7,338 nucleotides of DNA. Source: Auritidibacter sp. Marseille-P8566 (GTDB taxonomy: Bacteria > Bacteroidota > Bacteroidia > Flavobacteriales > Flavobacteriaceae). A model generated the notes under the pieces. It was not told where the DNA came from, made no database searches, and was given only the letters and a program-made list of their open reading frames with translations. The stretch lies in the NCBI GenBank assembly GCA_943325595.2, contig CALPQA020000087.1:1-7338 (forward strand), written 5' to 3'. Of this stretch, positions 1-6,077 are shown one piece after another. The translations under genes were made by a program, and so were the position numbers. Positions within the stretch are counted from its first letter, which is position 1; each line of letters opens with the position of its first letter.

Positions 1-40
1 AAAGTATTCCGATAAAAGCTATAAAAATTAAATTCCGCAT
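1..40 (-). CDS. N-terminus of a leftward gene with signal-peptide-like start (partial)
   Basis: Reading leftward from an ATG at 40-38, the frame stays open to the window edge and gives MRNLIFIAFIGIL. A basic residue at position 2 followed by an unbroken hydrophobic stretch is what the start of a secretion signal or N-terminal membrane anchor looks like. The ATG follows an A-rich leader (acaaaaaatatataccc on the minus strand), typical of Bacteroidota starts, which seldom use Shine-Dalgarno sites. The gene would be divergent from menI. Only 13 codons are visible, so the product cannot be named and the call could be a chance open frame in AT-rich DNA. Confidence 0.45.
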   Translation of the reverse strand, partial: MRNLIFIAFIGIL

Positions 41-88
41 GGGTATATATTTTTTGTAAAAATAAGTAATATAATAGTAACTAAAAAC

Positions 89-102
89 TTGAATTGATTC
101 AA
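89..102. promoter_or_regulatory. Small inverted repeat in divergent intergenic region
   Basis: TTGAAT and ATTCAA are exact reverse complements separated by two bases, near the middle of the gap between the leftward partial gene at 1-40 and menI. The position would suit an operator for a dimeric regulator. Arms of only 6 bp in very AT-rich DNA may arise by chance, and no regulator gene lies in the window. Confidence 0.2.
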
Positions 103-219
103 ATTCCAACTGTATAACGTAAAAGAGCTGAATTTAGTTTATAAATTGACTTTTCAATAATCTAAAACTCCAATTAATTTTATACTATCCTCATAATGTC
201 TTATTTTTACATCAAAAAA

Positions 220-645
220 ATGATTTTCGATAAAGATACAGTCCTAGCAAGGTGCAATTTATACTCCAAAAACACCCTGATGGAAACATTAGAAATTGAA
301 TATATTGATGCGGGAGAAGATTTTCTAGTAGCCAAAATGCCAGTAAATTCTAGAAATCATCAACCAATGGGATTGTTGCACGGCGGTGCTTCAGTGGCTT
401 TGGCCGAAAGTGTTGGAAGTGCGGCTTCGATGCTATTTATTAATCATGAAGAATTTGAAATACGCGGAATAGAAATTTCTGCGAATCATTTGCGAAGCAT
501 AAAAGAAGGATTTGTATTTGGAACTGCTAGAATTATTCACAAAGGCAAAACGTTGCATTTATGGGAAATTAAAATCACCGATGAAGAAGGACGATTGATT
601 TCATTGTGCAAATTGACAAATATGGTTTTACAAATAAAAAAATAA
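220..645 (+). CDS. menI: Hotdog-fold thioesterase, probable 1,4-dihydroxy-2-naphthoyl-CoA hydrolase (MenI)
   Basis: Acyl-CoA thioesterase of the PaaI/YdiI hotdog family, expected to hydrolyse 1,4-dihydroxy-2-naphthoyl-CoA in cytosolic menaquinone synthesis. Counting from the ATG at 220 (141 residues), the motif GLLHGGASVALAESVGS puts His at 54 and the presumed catalytic Glu at 63. From memory of E. coli YdiI/MenI these are exactly its H54 and E63, and the rest of the domain also resembles it (RGIEISANHLRS, LHLWEIKITDEEGRLIS). An in-frame ATG at 196 would add eight residues (MSYFYIKK) not expected in the family; the 220 start follows an A-rich leader and gives the usual length. menF begins 52 bases downstream, which supports a menaquinone role over a general thioesterase. 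No clear promoter was found; a TAATTTTA at 175-182 is one base off the consensus. Confidence 0.85.
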   Translation: MIFDKDTVLARCNLYSKNTLMETLEIEYIDAGEDFLVAKMPVNSRNHQPMGLLHGGASVALAESVGSAASMLFINHEEFEIRGIEISANHLRSIKEGFVFGTARIIHKGKTLHLWEIKITDEEGRLISLCKLTNMVLQIKK

Positions 646-697
646 GACAAATCAAAATTGACTTATCAAAGATTTTATCTGATACAAAAAAGGAATT

Positions 698-1759
698 ATG
701 ATTGATTTTTTTATAAAAGTTCAACAGCATTTACAACTCAATTTGCCATTTGTAATCTACAGCAAATCAAATGAGAATAGGGTAGTTGGGCTTTTTCAAA
801 AAGACAACGAGTTGAATTTTGCCGAAAGTTTCACCGAAAAAGGATTTGTATTTGCTCCTTTCGATGGGGAACGGATAATCCTAATTCCTGAAGAAAATTC
901 TGAAATGCTAGAAGTTGTTTTTGTTCCAATGGAAATGCCTTTAAAAGCAACACTTTCTGAAAATTCAAACCAACAAGAAAAAGCAGCATTTGAAAGCCTA
1001 GTCCAAAAAGGAATGGACGAAATTGAAAAAAACACATTTCACAAAGTTGTTTTATCGCGAGAAGAAATAGTTGAATTGCAGGATTTCGATTTGGTGAATT
1101 TGTATAAAAAACAGCTGAATTCTTATCCCACAGCTTTTAATTATTGTTGGTTTCACCCTGAAATTGGATTGTGGATGGGTGCCACGCCAGAGCGATTGCT
1201 AAAAACTAACGGTATTGTTTTTCAAACGGTAGCCTTGGCTGGAACGCAAATGTTTCAGGAGAATTCGGAGGTGATTTGGGAAAATAAAGAGAAAGAAGAA
1301 CAACAGTTTGTAACCGATTATATTCTCGAAAATTTAAAAACAGTAACTTCGGAAGTTGAGGTTTCGGCTCCCTATTCTTTGAAGGCGGGAAAATTACTTC
1401 ATTTAAAAACAGATATTAAAGGAGTTATTAATCAAAATACAAACGTGAAAGAGTTGGTATTACTTTTGCATCCTACGCCTGCGGTTTGTGGATTGCCAAA
1501 GCAAATTGCCAAAGAATTTATTATTGAAAATGAAGGGTACAATAGAAGTTTTTACGCAGGTTTTTTAGGAGAAATCAATAGAGTAGAAAATGCAACGGAA
1601 TTATTTGTGAATTTGAGGTGTATGCAAATAAAAAGAAATTTGGACAGTACAAAGGCACATTTGTATATTGGTTGCGGCATTACAAAAGACAGCAATCCCG
1701 AAAAAGAATGGCAAGAAACGGTGAATAAAGCCACCACAATGAAAAATATAATAGTATGA
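698..1759 (+). CDS. menF: Isochorismate synthase (chorismate-binding enzyme)
   Basis: Converts chorismate to isochorismate, the first committed step of menaquinone synthesis; cytosolic and Mg-dependent. The chorismate-binding domain fills roughly residues 95-350. Visible motifs are HKVVLSRE (115-122) with Lys116 as the water-activating base, GATPERLL (161-168) with Glu165 as the general acid, ALAGT (179-183), LHPTPAVCGLP (257-267), YAGFLGEI (286-293), and GCGITKDSNPEKEW (325-338), which supplies acidic Mg ligands. The 49-residue gap between Lys116 and Glu165 is close to that between K190/E240 of E. coli MenF and K147/E197 of EntC. The lysine argues for isochorismate synthase rather than anthranilate or aminodeoxychorismate synthase. 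At 353 residues it is shorter than E. coli MenF (about 431), mainly at the N-terminus. Neighbours: menI just upstream, bshB1 overlapping by 4 bases. An EntC-like siderophore role is possible but the menI context favours menaquinone. AGGAA at 691-695 is too close to the ATG to be a useful Shine-Dalgarno site. Confidence 0.93.
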   Translation: MIDFFIKVQQHLQLNLPFVIYSKSNENRVVGLFQKDNELNFAESFTEKGFVFAPFDGERIILIPEENSEMLEVVFVPMEMPLKATLSENSNQQEKAAFESLVQKGMDEIEKNTFHKVVLSREEIVELQDFDLVNLYKKQLNSYPTAFNYCWFHPEIGLWMGATPERLLKTNGIVFQTVALAGTQMFQENSEVIWENKEKEEQQFVTDYILENLKTVTSEVEVSAPYSLKAGKLLHLKTDIKGVINQNTNVKELVLLLHPTPAVCGLPKQIAKEFIIENEGYNRSFYAGFLGEINRVENATELFVNLRCMQIKRNLDSTKAHLYIGCGITKDSNPEKEWQETVNKATTMKNIIV

Positions 1760-2472
1760 AATTAGACCTACTAGCATTTGGGGCACATCCCGATGACGTT
1801 GAATTAGGATGCTCAGGAACAATTGCAAAAGAAATTGCATTGGGTAAAAAAGTTGGAATTATTGACTTGACACGTGGGGAACTTGGAACTCGAGGATCGG
1901 TTGAAATTAGAAATAGTGAATCGGAAGCTGCCGCAAAAATATTGGGTATTTCCATTCGAGAAAATTTGGATATGCGTGATGGTTTTTTTCTAAATGATGA
2001 AAGTCACCAAATGAGAATCATCGAAATCATTAGAAAATACAAACCCGAAATAGTTTTGTGTAATGCCATTGACGACCGTCATATTGACCACGCAAAAGGA
2101 AGTAAATTGGTTTCGGATGCGTGTTTTTTATCTGGATTAGTGAAAATTGAAACTGCTATTGATGGAATTCCACAACAAGCTTGGCGCCCAAAATTGGTTT
2201 ACCATTACATTCAATGGAAAAACATAGAGCCTGATTTTGTAGTAGATATTTCTGAATTTATCGCTAAAAAAGAAGCGTCTATTTTAGCTTACGGTTCTCA
2301 GTTTTACAATCCAAATTCAAAGGAACCTGTAACGCCAATTGCAACCAAAAACTTCTTAGATAGCATTCACAATCGCTCTCGTGAATTGGGAAGGTTAATT
2401 GGAACAGAATACGCCGAAGGTTTTACCGTTGAAAGGTATGTGGCAGTCAATAGCTTAGGAGATTTGATATAA
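1756..2472 (+). CDS. bshB1: Bacillithiol biosynthesis deacetylase BshB1 (PIG-L/LmbE family)
   Basis: Zinc-dependent deacetylase that removes acetate from N-acetylglucosaminyl-malate to give glucosaminyl-malate, the middle step of bacillithiol synthesis (after BshA, before BshC). The PIG-L signature AHPDD sits at residues 10-14: His11 and Asp14 are expected zinc ligands with His112 (RHIDH, 108-112), and Asp13 is the expected general base. TRGELGTRG (39-47) and the NSES/AAAKILG stretch that follows are typical of the BshB1 branch, as is the end with SRELGRLIGTEYAEGF (208-223). The 238-residue length is normal for the family. The start ATG overlaps the menF stop in ATGA, implying translational coupling and one transcript with menI-menF. 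bshA and bshC are not in the window. A generic LmbE deacetylase is the alternative, but the BshB1-type motifs make this unlikely. Confidence 0.92.
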   Translation: MKLDLLAFGAHPDDVELGCSGTIAKEIALGKKVGIIDLTRGELGTRGSVEIRNSESEAAAKILGISIRENLDMRDGFFLNDESHQMRIIEIIRKYKPEIVLCNAIDDRHIDHAKGSKLVSDACFLSGLVKIETAIDGIPQQAWRPKLVYHYIQWKNIEPDFVVDISEFIAKKEASILAYGSQFYNPNSKEPVTPIATKNFLDSIHNRSRELGRLIGTEYAEGFTVERYVAVNSLGDLI

Positions 2473-2488
2473 TTTTTTGATTTTTTCC

Positions 2489-2519
2489 TTGGCAAAATAA
2501 AACATTTGTGATATATTTG
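2489..2519 (+). promoter_or_regulatory. Bacteroidota-type promoter of tRNA-His
   Basis: A TATATTTG box at 2512-2519 is a perfect match to the TAnnTTTG -7 element, and a TTG at 2489-2491 lies 20 bases upstream, at the spacing known for the -33 element of this phylum. The tRNA starts 15 bases after the -7 box. The promoter begins 17 bases past the bshB1 stop, so the tRNA is probably transcribed on its own as well as by any read-through. Confidence 0.7.
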
Positions 2520-2533
2520 CACTCGTTAAAAAT

Positions 2534-2608
2534 GGTGGTTGTAGCTCAGCTGGTTAGAGTATTGGTTTGTGGTGCCGAGGGTCGCCGGTTCGAACCCGGT
2601 CAGCCACC
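2534..2608 (+). tRNA. tRNA-His (anticodon GTG)
   Basis: The cloverleaf folds by hand. Acceptor stem GTGGTTG (2535-2541) pairs with CAGCCAC (2601-2607) with one G-U. D stem is GCTC/GAGT around AGCTGGTTA. Anticodon stem TTGGT/GCCGA holds the loop TTGTGGT with GTG at 2569-2571. T stem GCCGG/CCGGT encloses TTCGAAC. The extra G at 2534 (G-1) opposite a C discriminator at 2608 is the identity mark read by histidyl-tRNA synthetase. CCA is not encoded (CAA follows the discriminator), so it must be added after transcription. Confidence 0.97.
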
Positions 2609-2617
2609 CAAAAGCGT

Positions 2618-2648
2618 AAAAGCTTCGAAGAAATTCGAGGCTTTTTTT
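2618..2648 (+). terminator. Intrinsic terminator of tRNA-His
   Basis: AAAAGCTTCGAA (2618-2629) pairs with TTCGAGGCTTTT (2634-2645) around a GAAA tetraloop, with one G-U pair, and runs directly into a T tract (2642-2648). It lies about 10 bases past the tRNA 3' end and separates it from the convergent nudK. The A-rich 5' side may also let it work weakly on the opposite strand. Confidence 0.85.
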
Positions 2649-2681
2649 GTTATATCCTTTTTTAATACCAACGGGTTGCAA

Positions 2682-3260
2682 TTATACTAAATCGTGGAGT
2701 TTGGCATAATGAAGTAAGAGCATTGTTTTGCCGTCTTTAATTTCGCCTTTCGCCATCATTTGCATGGCTTCCTCCATTTTCATTTCTAAAACTTCAATAT
2801 TTTCTTCTTCATGTTCCGCACCGCCACCCTCATTGACTTTCATTTCTTTTGAATATTCGGCAACAAAAAAATGAATAATTTCTGTTACAGCACCAGGCGA
2901 CATATAGGCTTCAAATATTTTGCGAACATCGGTTACTTTGTATCCAGTTTCTTCTTCGGTTTCCCTTTTTATACAATCTTCGGGGTTGTCTTCGTCCAAC
3001 ATGCCTGCACAAACTTCTATTAGCATTCCGCTTTCATTTCCGTTGATGAATGTAGGAAGACGAAATTGTCGTGTCAGAATTACTGTTTTTTGTAGTTTAT
3101 TATAAAGCAAAATCGCGGCTCCATTTCCACGGTCGTAAGATTCTCGTATTTGTATATGCCGGCTTCCATCTCTCTTAAAATACTCGTAGGTGATTTTCTT
3201 TAATATGTACCAATTGTCAGAAAGTATTTTGGTGTCTAAAATTTTGATGTTGTTTATCAT
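2682..3260 (-). CDS. nudK: Nudix hydrolase, GDP-mannose pyrophosphatase NudK
   Basis: Hydrolyses GDP-mannose (and probably related nucleoside diphosphate sugars) to GMP and mannose-1-phosphate in the cytosol, using Mg. At 192 residues it is nearly the length of E. coli NudK (191). From memory the two also share KILSDN near the start, SYDRGNGAAILLYN (41-54), RQFR (64-67), NGNESG (73-78), AYMSPGAVTE (118-127), and the end KGEIKDGKTMLLL. The Nudix box spans Gly86 to Tyr107, with Arg99, Glu100, Glu103 and Glu104 as the catalytic and metal-binding core. Asn92 stands where many Nudix boxes have a Glu. The gene follows the SDR gene by 77 bases on the same strand and could be read from it. It converges on the tRNA-His terminator. 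ADP-ribose pyrophosphatase activity is the main alternative. Confidence 0.88.
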   Translation of the reverse strand: MINNIKILDTKILSDNWYILKKITYEYFKRDGSRHIQIRESYDRGNGAAILLYNKLQKTVILTRQFRLPTFINGNESGMLIEVCAGMLDEDNPEDCIKRETEEETGYKVTDVRKIFEAYMSPGAVTEIIHFFVAEYSKEMKVNEGGGAEHEEENIEVLEMKMEEAMQMMAKGEIKDGKTMLLLHYAKLHDLV

Positions 3261-3266
3261 TTACGG

Positions 3267-3279
3267 CGGTTTTATTTTT
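3267..3279 (-). repeat. 13-base leader element shared with the SDR gene, copy 1
   Basis: AAAAATAAAACCG on the minus strand, ending 6 bases before the nudK ATG. The identical 13-mer lies just before the SDR start codon (4188-4200). A-rich leaders aid initiation in Bacteroidota, so this may be a shared translation signal or chance. Confidence 0.35.
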
Positions 3280-3337
3280 CTAACTTTACTTTCAAATAAA
3301 TAATTTTATGTCTGTATGTTTGGATGATTTGTATACG

Positions 3338-4177
3338 TTAACGTAAAGAGAGTTCCCCAAAAAAGTAGGAGGCTGTGACACCACCGTCCATTAAAAAATC
3401 GCTACCCGTAATGAAGCTGCTGTTTGCACCCATTAAAAGTTCGGCAACTGTAGCCACTTCATCTGGAGTTCCAGCTCGACCAGCAGCAGAAAGTGAAATC
3501 ATCCTTCGATATCCATCGCCTCTAGGACCGTTTAATTCTTCTTTTGCCAAAGGTGTAATTATGATTCCTGGGCTAATAGTATTTACTCTTGCGCCTCTTT
3601 TTCCCCATCGAACAGCTTCAGCCATTACTCGCAATGAATTTCCGCGTTTTGAAATTTGGTAAGCATGTAGCGAATCGTTTATAAGATTGGGTTGAAGCAT
3701 CGAAAGTGAAAGTAAATCATCAGCTGGAGTCGTGGCTAAGTCATAATCTTGTTCGGGAGTTAGCGCTGGTAAACGATGTCCGGATTGTGATGCAATGACT
3801 ATTCCCGCTCCATTAATATCGATTACATTCCCAAATTCTTCGAGTACAAGTGCGGTTCCATATAAGTCAACTTTAAGAATTGTTGCAGGAGAAGCTTGAG
3901 AAGGTGAAACTCCAGCGGCATGAATTACACCTGAAATGGTACCTATGGACAAAGCAATATTTACAAGTGAATGAACCGATTCTCGGGAGGTAATATCGAC
4001 AAGTGTTGTGCTAACTTCAAATCCAGCTTCACTAAGTGTCTTTTCGGCTGCATCAATATTCTCCTGACGAATATCAGATAAAAGAAGGTGTTTTCCTGTG
4101 CCAACTCTTCTAGCAATTGCAACTCCAATAGCTCCAGCACCAATAAGTACGATAACATTAGTAATTTTTTTTATCAT
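3338..4177 (-). CDS. SDR family oxidoreductase with long Ser-Tyr insert, substrate unknown
   Basis: NAD(P)-dependent short-chain dehydrogenase/reductase, 279 residues, probably cytosolic. The Rossmann part shows GAGAIG (13-18), Asp35 at the end of the second strand (suggesting NAD(H) preference), Asp61, and HAAG (86-89). Catalytic residues are Ser130 (IASQSG), Tyr173 and Lys177 (YQISK), followed by ISPGIIITPL (201-210) and the C-terminal SSFITGSDFLMDGG (253-266). Oddities: the cofactor loop is GxGxxG instead of TGxxxGxG; Asp104 occupies the usual catalytic Asn position (VDLYG where VN is expected); and about 43 residues separate Ser and Tyr instead of about 13. A similar long gap occurs in 3-alpha-hydroxysteroid dehydrogenase/carbonyl reductase of Comamonas (S114/Y155), so a bulky hydrophobic substrate is conceivable. 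Hand-counted 60-base lines inside the gene are 38-48% GC against 28-35% in purB, which hints at transfer. It lies upstream of nudK with a 77-base gap. Confidence 0.85.
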   Translation of the reverse strand: MIKKITNVIVLIGAGAIGVAIARRVGTGKHLLLSDIRQENIDAAEKTLSEAGFEVSTTLVDITSRESVHSLVNIALSIGTISGVIHAAGVSPSQASPATILKVDLYGTALVLEEFGNVIDINGAGIVIASQSGHRLPALTPEQDYDLATTPADDLLSLSMLQPNLINDSLHAYQISKRGNSLRVMAEAVRWGKRGARVNTISPGIIITPLAKEELNGPRGDGYRRMISLSAAGRAGTPDEVATVAELLMGANSSFITGSDFLMDGGVTASYFFGELSLR

Positions 4178-4187
4178 GATATTCAGT

Positions 4188-4200
4188 CGGTTTTATTTTT
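4188..4200 (-). repeat. 13-base leader element shared with nudK, copy 2
   Basis: AAAAATAAAACCG on the minus strand, ending 10 bases before the SDR ATG. It is identical to 3267-3279 before nudK. Confidence 0.35.
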
Positions 4201-4268
4201 ATGATAAAGTTTAATATGTATTTTTAATTGAATTTAAACAGCAATAAACTGCCGATTTAATAATAAAG

Positions 4269-4281
4269 AATCAAGTTGATT
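4269..4281. promoter_or_regulatory. 13-base palindrome, possible operator for the SDR gene
   Basis: AATCAA-G-TTGATT is a perfect inverted repeat with a single central base, 17 bases downstream of the candidate SDR -7 box, where a bound dimer could block transcription. It may be chance; no regulator gene is nearby. Confidence 0.25.
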
Positions 4282-4298
4282 TGATTGATGTTTGTGAC

Positions 4299-4329
4299 CA
4301 AATTAAGATTTATTTTCGGATAATCACAA
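4299..4329 (-). promoter_or_regulatory. Candidate promoter of the SDR gene
   Basis: On the minus strand TTG (4329-4327) is followed after 20 bases by TTAATTTG (4306-4299), one mismatch from TAnnTTTG. The spacing equals that of the tRNA-His promoter in this window. It implies a 5' untranslated region of roughly 115 bases. The gap between the SDR gene and the next upstream gene (4178-4441) otherwise holds only the terminator at 4377-4425. Confidence 0.4.
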
Positions 4330-4376
4330 AAAAATAATGAATTTGGAGTTAATAGACAAAATGTAAACTTTGTATT

Positions 4377-4425
4377 AAAAAAAACTAAAGCTCGCAGAGA
4401 ATTTCCATTTCCTTAGCGAGCTTTA
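4377..4425 (-). terminator. Strong intrinsic terminator after the 70-residue membrane protein gene
   Basis: TAAAGCTCGC (4386-4395) and GCGAGCTTTA (4416-4425) are perfect 10-bp arms around a 20-base loop. Read leftward, the hairpin is followed after one G by eight Ts (4384-4377). It begins 17 bases past the stop of the small membrane protein gene and would end a purB-small gene transcript before the SDR promoter. Confidence 0.85.
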
Positions 4426-4441
4426 ACTTTGTAATATCTGA

Positions 4442-4654
4442 TTATATGGCTTTAATTAAATAAGCAATTGAAGCCATTATACATACAATAATAATACACC
4501 ATAATTTAAATTTTCTTCCAAATCTTAAAGCACGATCCCCATAGTCATCGTCGTCTTGTTTTTTTTCATGATTTGGAATCCAATTTCTAAGTAAATAAAA
4601 AAGGAAGGCTATGACTAGAAAACTAATGCTAACAACTAAATTAATAATATTCAT
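4442..4654 (-). CDS. Small two-helix membrane protein of unknown function
   Basis: 70 residues, not assignable to a named family by eye. Residues about 5-22 (LVVSISFLVIAFLFYLL) and 51-67 (LWCIIIVCIMASIAYLI) are strong membrane helices. They flank a charged loop with an acidic run KKQDDDDYGD (31-40) and then a basic stretch RALRFGRKFK (41-50). Applying the positive-inside rule to the basic stretch next to the second helix would put the loop in the cytoplasm, making a hairpin with both ends outside; this is inference. Evidence that it is real: an A-rich leader, a sound hydrophobicity pattern over its whole length, and a strong terminator just past its stop. It starts 54 bases after purB on the same strand with no clear promoter between, so it is probably cotranscribed with purB. 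Confidence 0.75.
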   Translation of the reverse strand: MNIINLVVSISFLVIAFLFYLLRNWIPNHEKKQDDDDYGDRALRFGRKFKLWCIIIVCIMASIAYLIKAI

Positions 4655-4708
4655 GTTTGGTTGGTTTGATTTAGTTATTTAGAGAGTTAAAATATGTTAT
4701 CTAAATTA

Positions 4709-6055
4709 CTATATCCCCACAAAATTACTAGGTGTAATTTGCATCAATTCGGATTTAATTTCTTCAGAAACTTCAAGAGTTGCAATGAAATTATGAATCG
4801 CATTTTTGTCAATTGTTTCGTTAGTTCTCGTCAATCCTTTCAATGCTTCATAAGGATTTGGATAGCCTTCTCTTCGTAAAATCGTTTGAATGGCTTCGGC
4901 AACAACAGCCCAGTTTTTCTCTAAATCTTCATGAAATTTAGGTTCGTTCAAAAGCAATTTGTTCAATCCTTTTAAAGTAGCTTCAAACGCAATTAGTGTA
5001 TGCCCCATGGGTACGCCAATATTTCTCAAAACCGTACTGTCAGTTAAGTCACGTTGTAATCTTGATAAAGGTAACTTTGCAGAAAGGTGCTCAAAAATAG
5101 CATTCGCCATTCCTAAGTTTCCTTCTGAATTTTCAAAATCAATTGGATTCACTTTGTGTGGCATTGCTGAGGAACCAATTTCTCCCGCTTTGATTTTTTG
5201 TTTGAAATATTCCATTGAAACATACGTCCAAATATCTCTGTCTAAATCTATTATTATGGTATTTATCCTTTTCAAGGCATCGAAAAACGCCGCAAAATGA
5301 TCGTAATGTTCTATTTGTGTAGTTGGGAATGAATGATGCAAACCTAAATTTCCTTCTACGAAATCGCTTCCAAATTTTTTCCAGTCAATCTGTGGATATG
5401 CCACGTGATGCGCATTATAATTACCAGTTGCGCCTCCAAATTTTGCTGCAAACGGAATGTTGAACAACAAGCGCATTTGCTCTTCTAAACGTTCTACAAA
5501 CACTCCGATTTCTTTTCCTAAACGAGTAGGTGATGCTGGCTGACCGTGGGTTCTTGCTAACATTGGAATATCGCGCCATTCAACACTTAGCTCTTTAAGT
5601 TTGGATGTCAACGCAATTAATGACTGCATATACACTTTTTCAAAAGCTTCTTTTGTAGATAATGGAATTGCGGTATTATTGATGTCCTGTGAAGTCAATC
5701 CAAAATGGATGAATTCTTTGTATTGTGACAATCCCAATTTTTCGAAAGCATCTTTGATGAAATATTCAACAGCTTTTACATCGTGATTGGTCACTTTTTC
5801 GGTTTCTTTTATCCAAAGCGCATCTTCAGTAGAAAAGTTTTTATAGATGTTTCTTAGGCTTTCAAACACACTTGAATCGATACTTTTTAACTGAGGCAAT
5901 GGAATTTCGCATAAAGCAATAAAGTACTCAATTTCAACTAATACGCGGTATTTAATTAACGCTTCTTCTGAAAAGAATGGCGCTAATGAAAGGGTCTTAC
6001 TTCTGTATCTTCCGTCAATCGGTGAAACAGCATTTAATTCGTTTAAAGTAGTCAT
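4709..6055 (-). CDS. purB: Adenylosuccinate lyase
   Basis: Cleaves fumarate from SAICAR to AICAR and from adenylosuccinate to AMP, acting twice in purine synthesis; a cytosolic homotetramer of the fumarase/aspartase superfamily. The 448 residues match E. coli PurB (456) closely in length and pattern: AVSPIDGRY at 9-17, TNHDVKAVEYF (89-99), GLTSQDINNTA (119-129), and ARTHGQPASPTRLGKE (167-182) with His170 as expected general acid. The superfamily signature is GSSAMPHKVNPIDFENSEGN (294-313), with Ser295 on the mobile loop as expected base plus Lys301 and Asn303. All key residues are present, so the enzyme should be active. The gene is divergent from trmH, has a perfect TATATTTG box close upstream, and is followed by the 70-residue membrane protein gene with which it may share a terminator. 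Confidence 0.97.
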   Translation of the reverse strand: MTTLNELNAVSPIDGRYRSKTLSLAPFFSEEALIKYRVLVEIEYFIALCEIPLPQLKSIDSSVFESLRNIYKNFSTEDALWIKETEKVTNHDVKAVEYFIKDAFEKLGLSQYKEFIHFGLTSQDINNTAIPLSTKEAFEKVYMQSLIALTSKLKELSVEWRDIPMLARTHGQPASPTRLGKEIGVFVERLEEQMRLLFNIPFAAKFGGATGNYNAHHVAYPQIDWKKFGSDFVEGNLGLHHSFPTTQIEHYDHFAAFFDALKRINTIIIDLDRDIWTYVSMEYFKQKIKAGEIGSSAMPHKVNPIDFENSEGNLGMANAIFEHLSAKLPLSRLQRDLTDSTVLRNIGVPMGHTLIAFEATLKGLNKLLLNEPKFHEDLEKNWAVVAEAIQTILRREGYPNPYEALKGLTRTNETIDKNAIHNFIATLEVSEEIKSELMQITPSNFVGI

Positions 6056-6077
6056 TGTTGTGTGTTTTTTGAAAGTG

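Noticed and set aside
691..695. AGGAA before menF as a Shine-Dalgarno site
   Set aside because: Only two bases separate it from the ATG, and this phylum rarely uses such sites.
796..1955. Several minus-strand open frames of 61-91 residues across menF and bshB1
   Set aside because: Shadows of two genes whose motifs are complete on the plus strand.
2508..2690. 60-residue open frame on the plus strand across the tRNA
   Set aside because: It overlaps the whole tRNA-His gene and its terminator; the translated sequence is just the tRNA read as codons.
2534..2690. tRNA-His 3' end as an integration site for a genomic island
   Set aside because: No second copy of the tRNA end and no integrase gene in the window; the tRNA is followed directly by its own terminator and housekeeping genes.
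3334..3345. 12-bp palindrome TACGTTAACGTA spanning the SDR stop codon
   Set aside because: No loop or T tract, so not a terminator; a regulator site across a stop codon is unlikely, and it is best seen as chance.
3375..3662. 95-residue plus-strand open frame inside the SDR gene
   Set aside because: Mirror frame of the SDR C-terminal region; no motif or separate start signals.
4959..5300. 113-residue plus-strand open frame inside purB
   Set aside because: Antisense to the purB catalytic signature region; low-complexity shadow.
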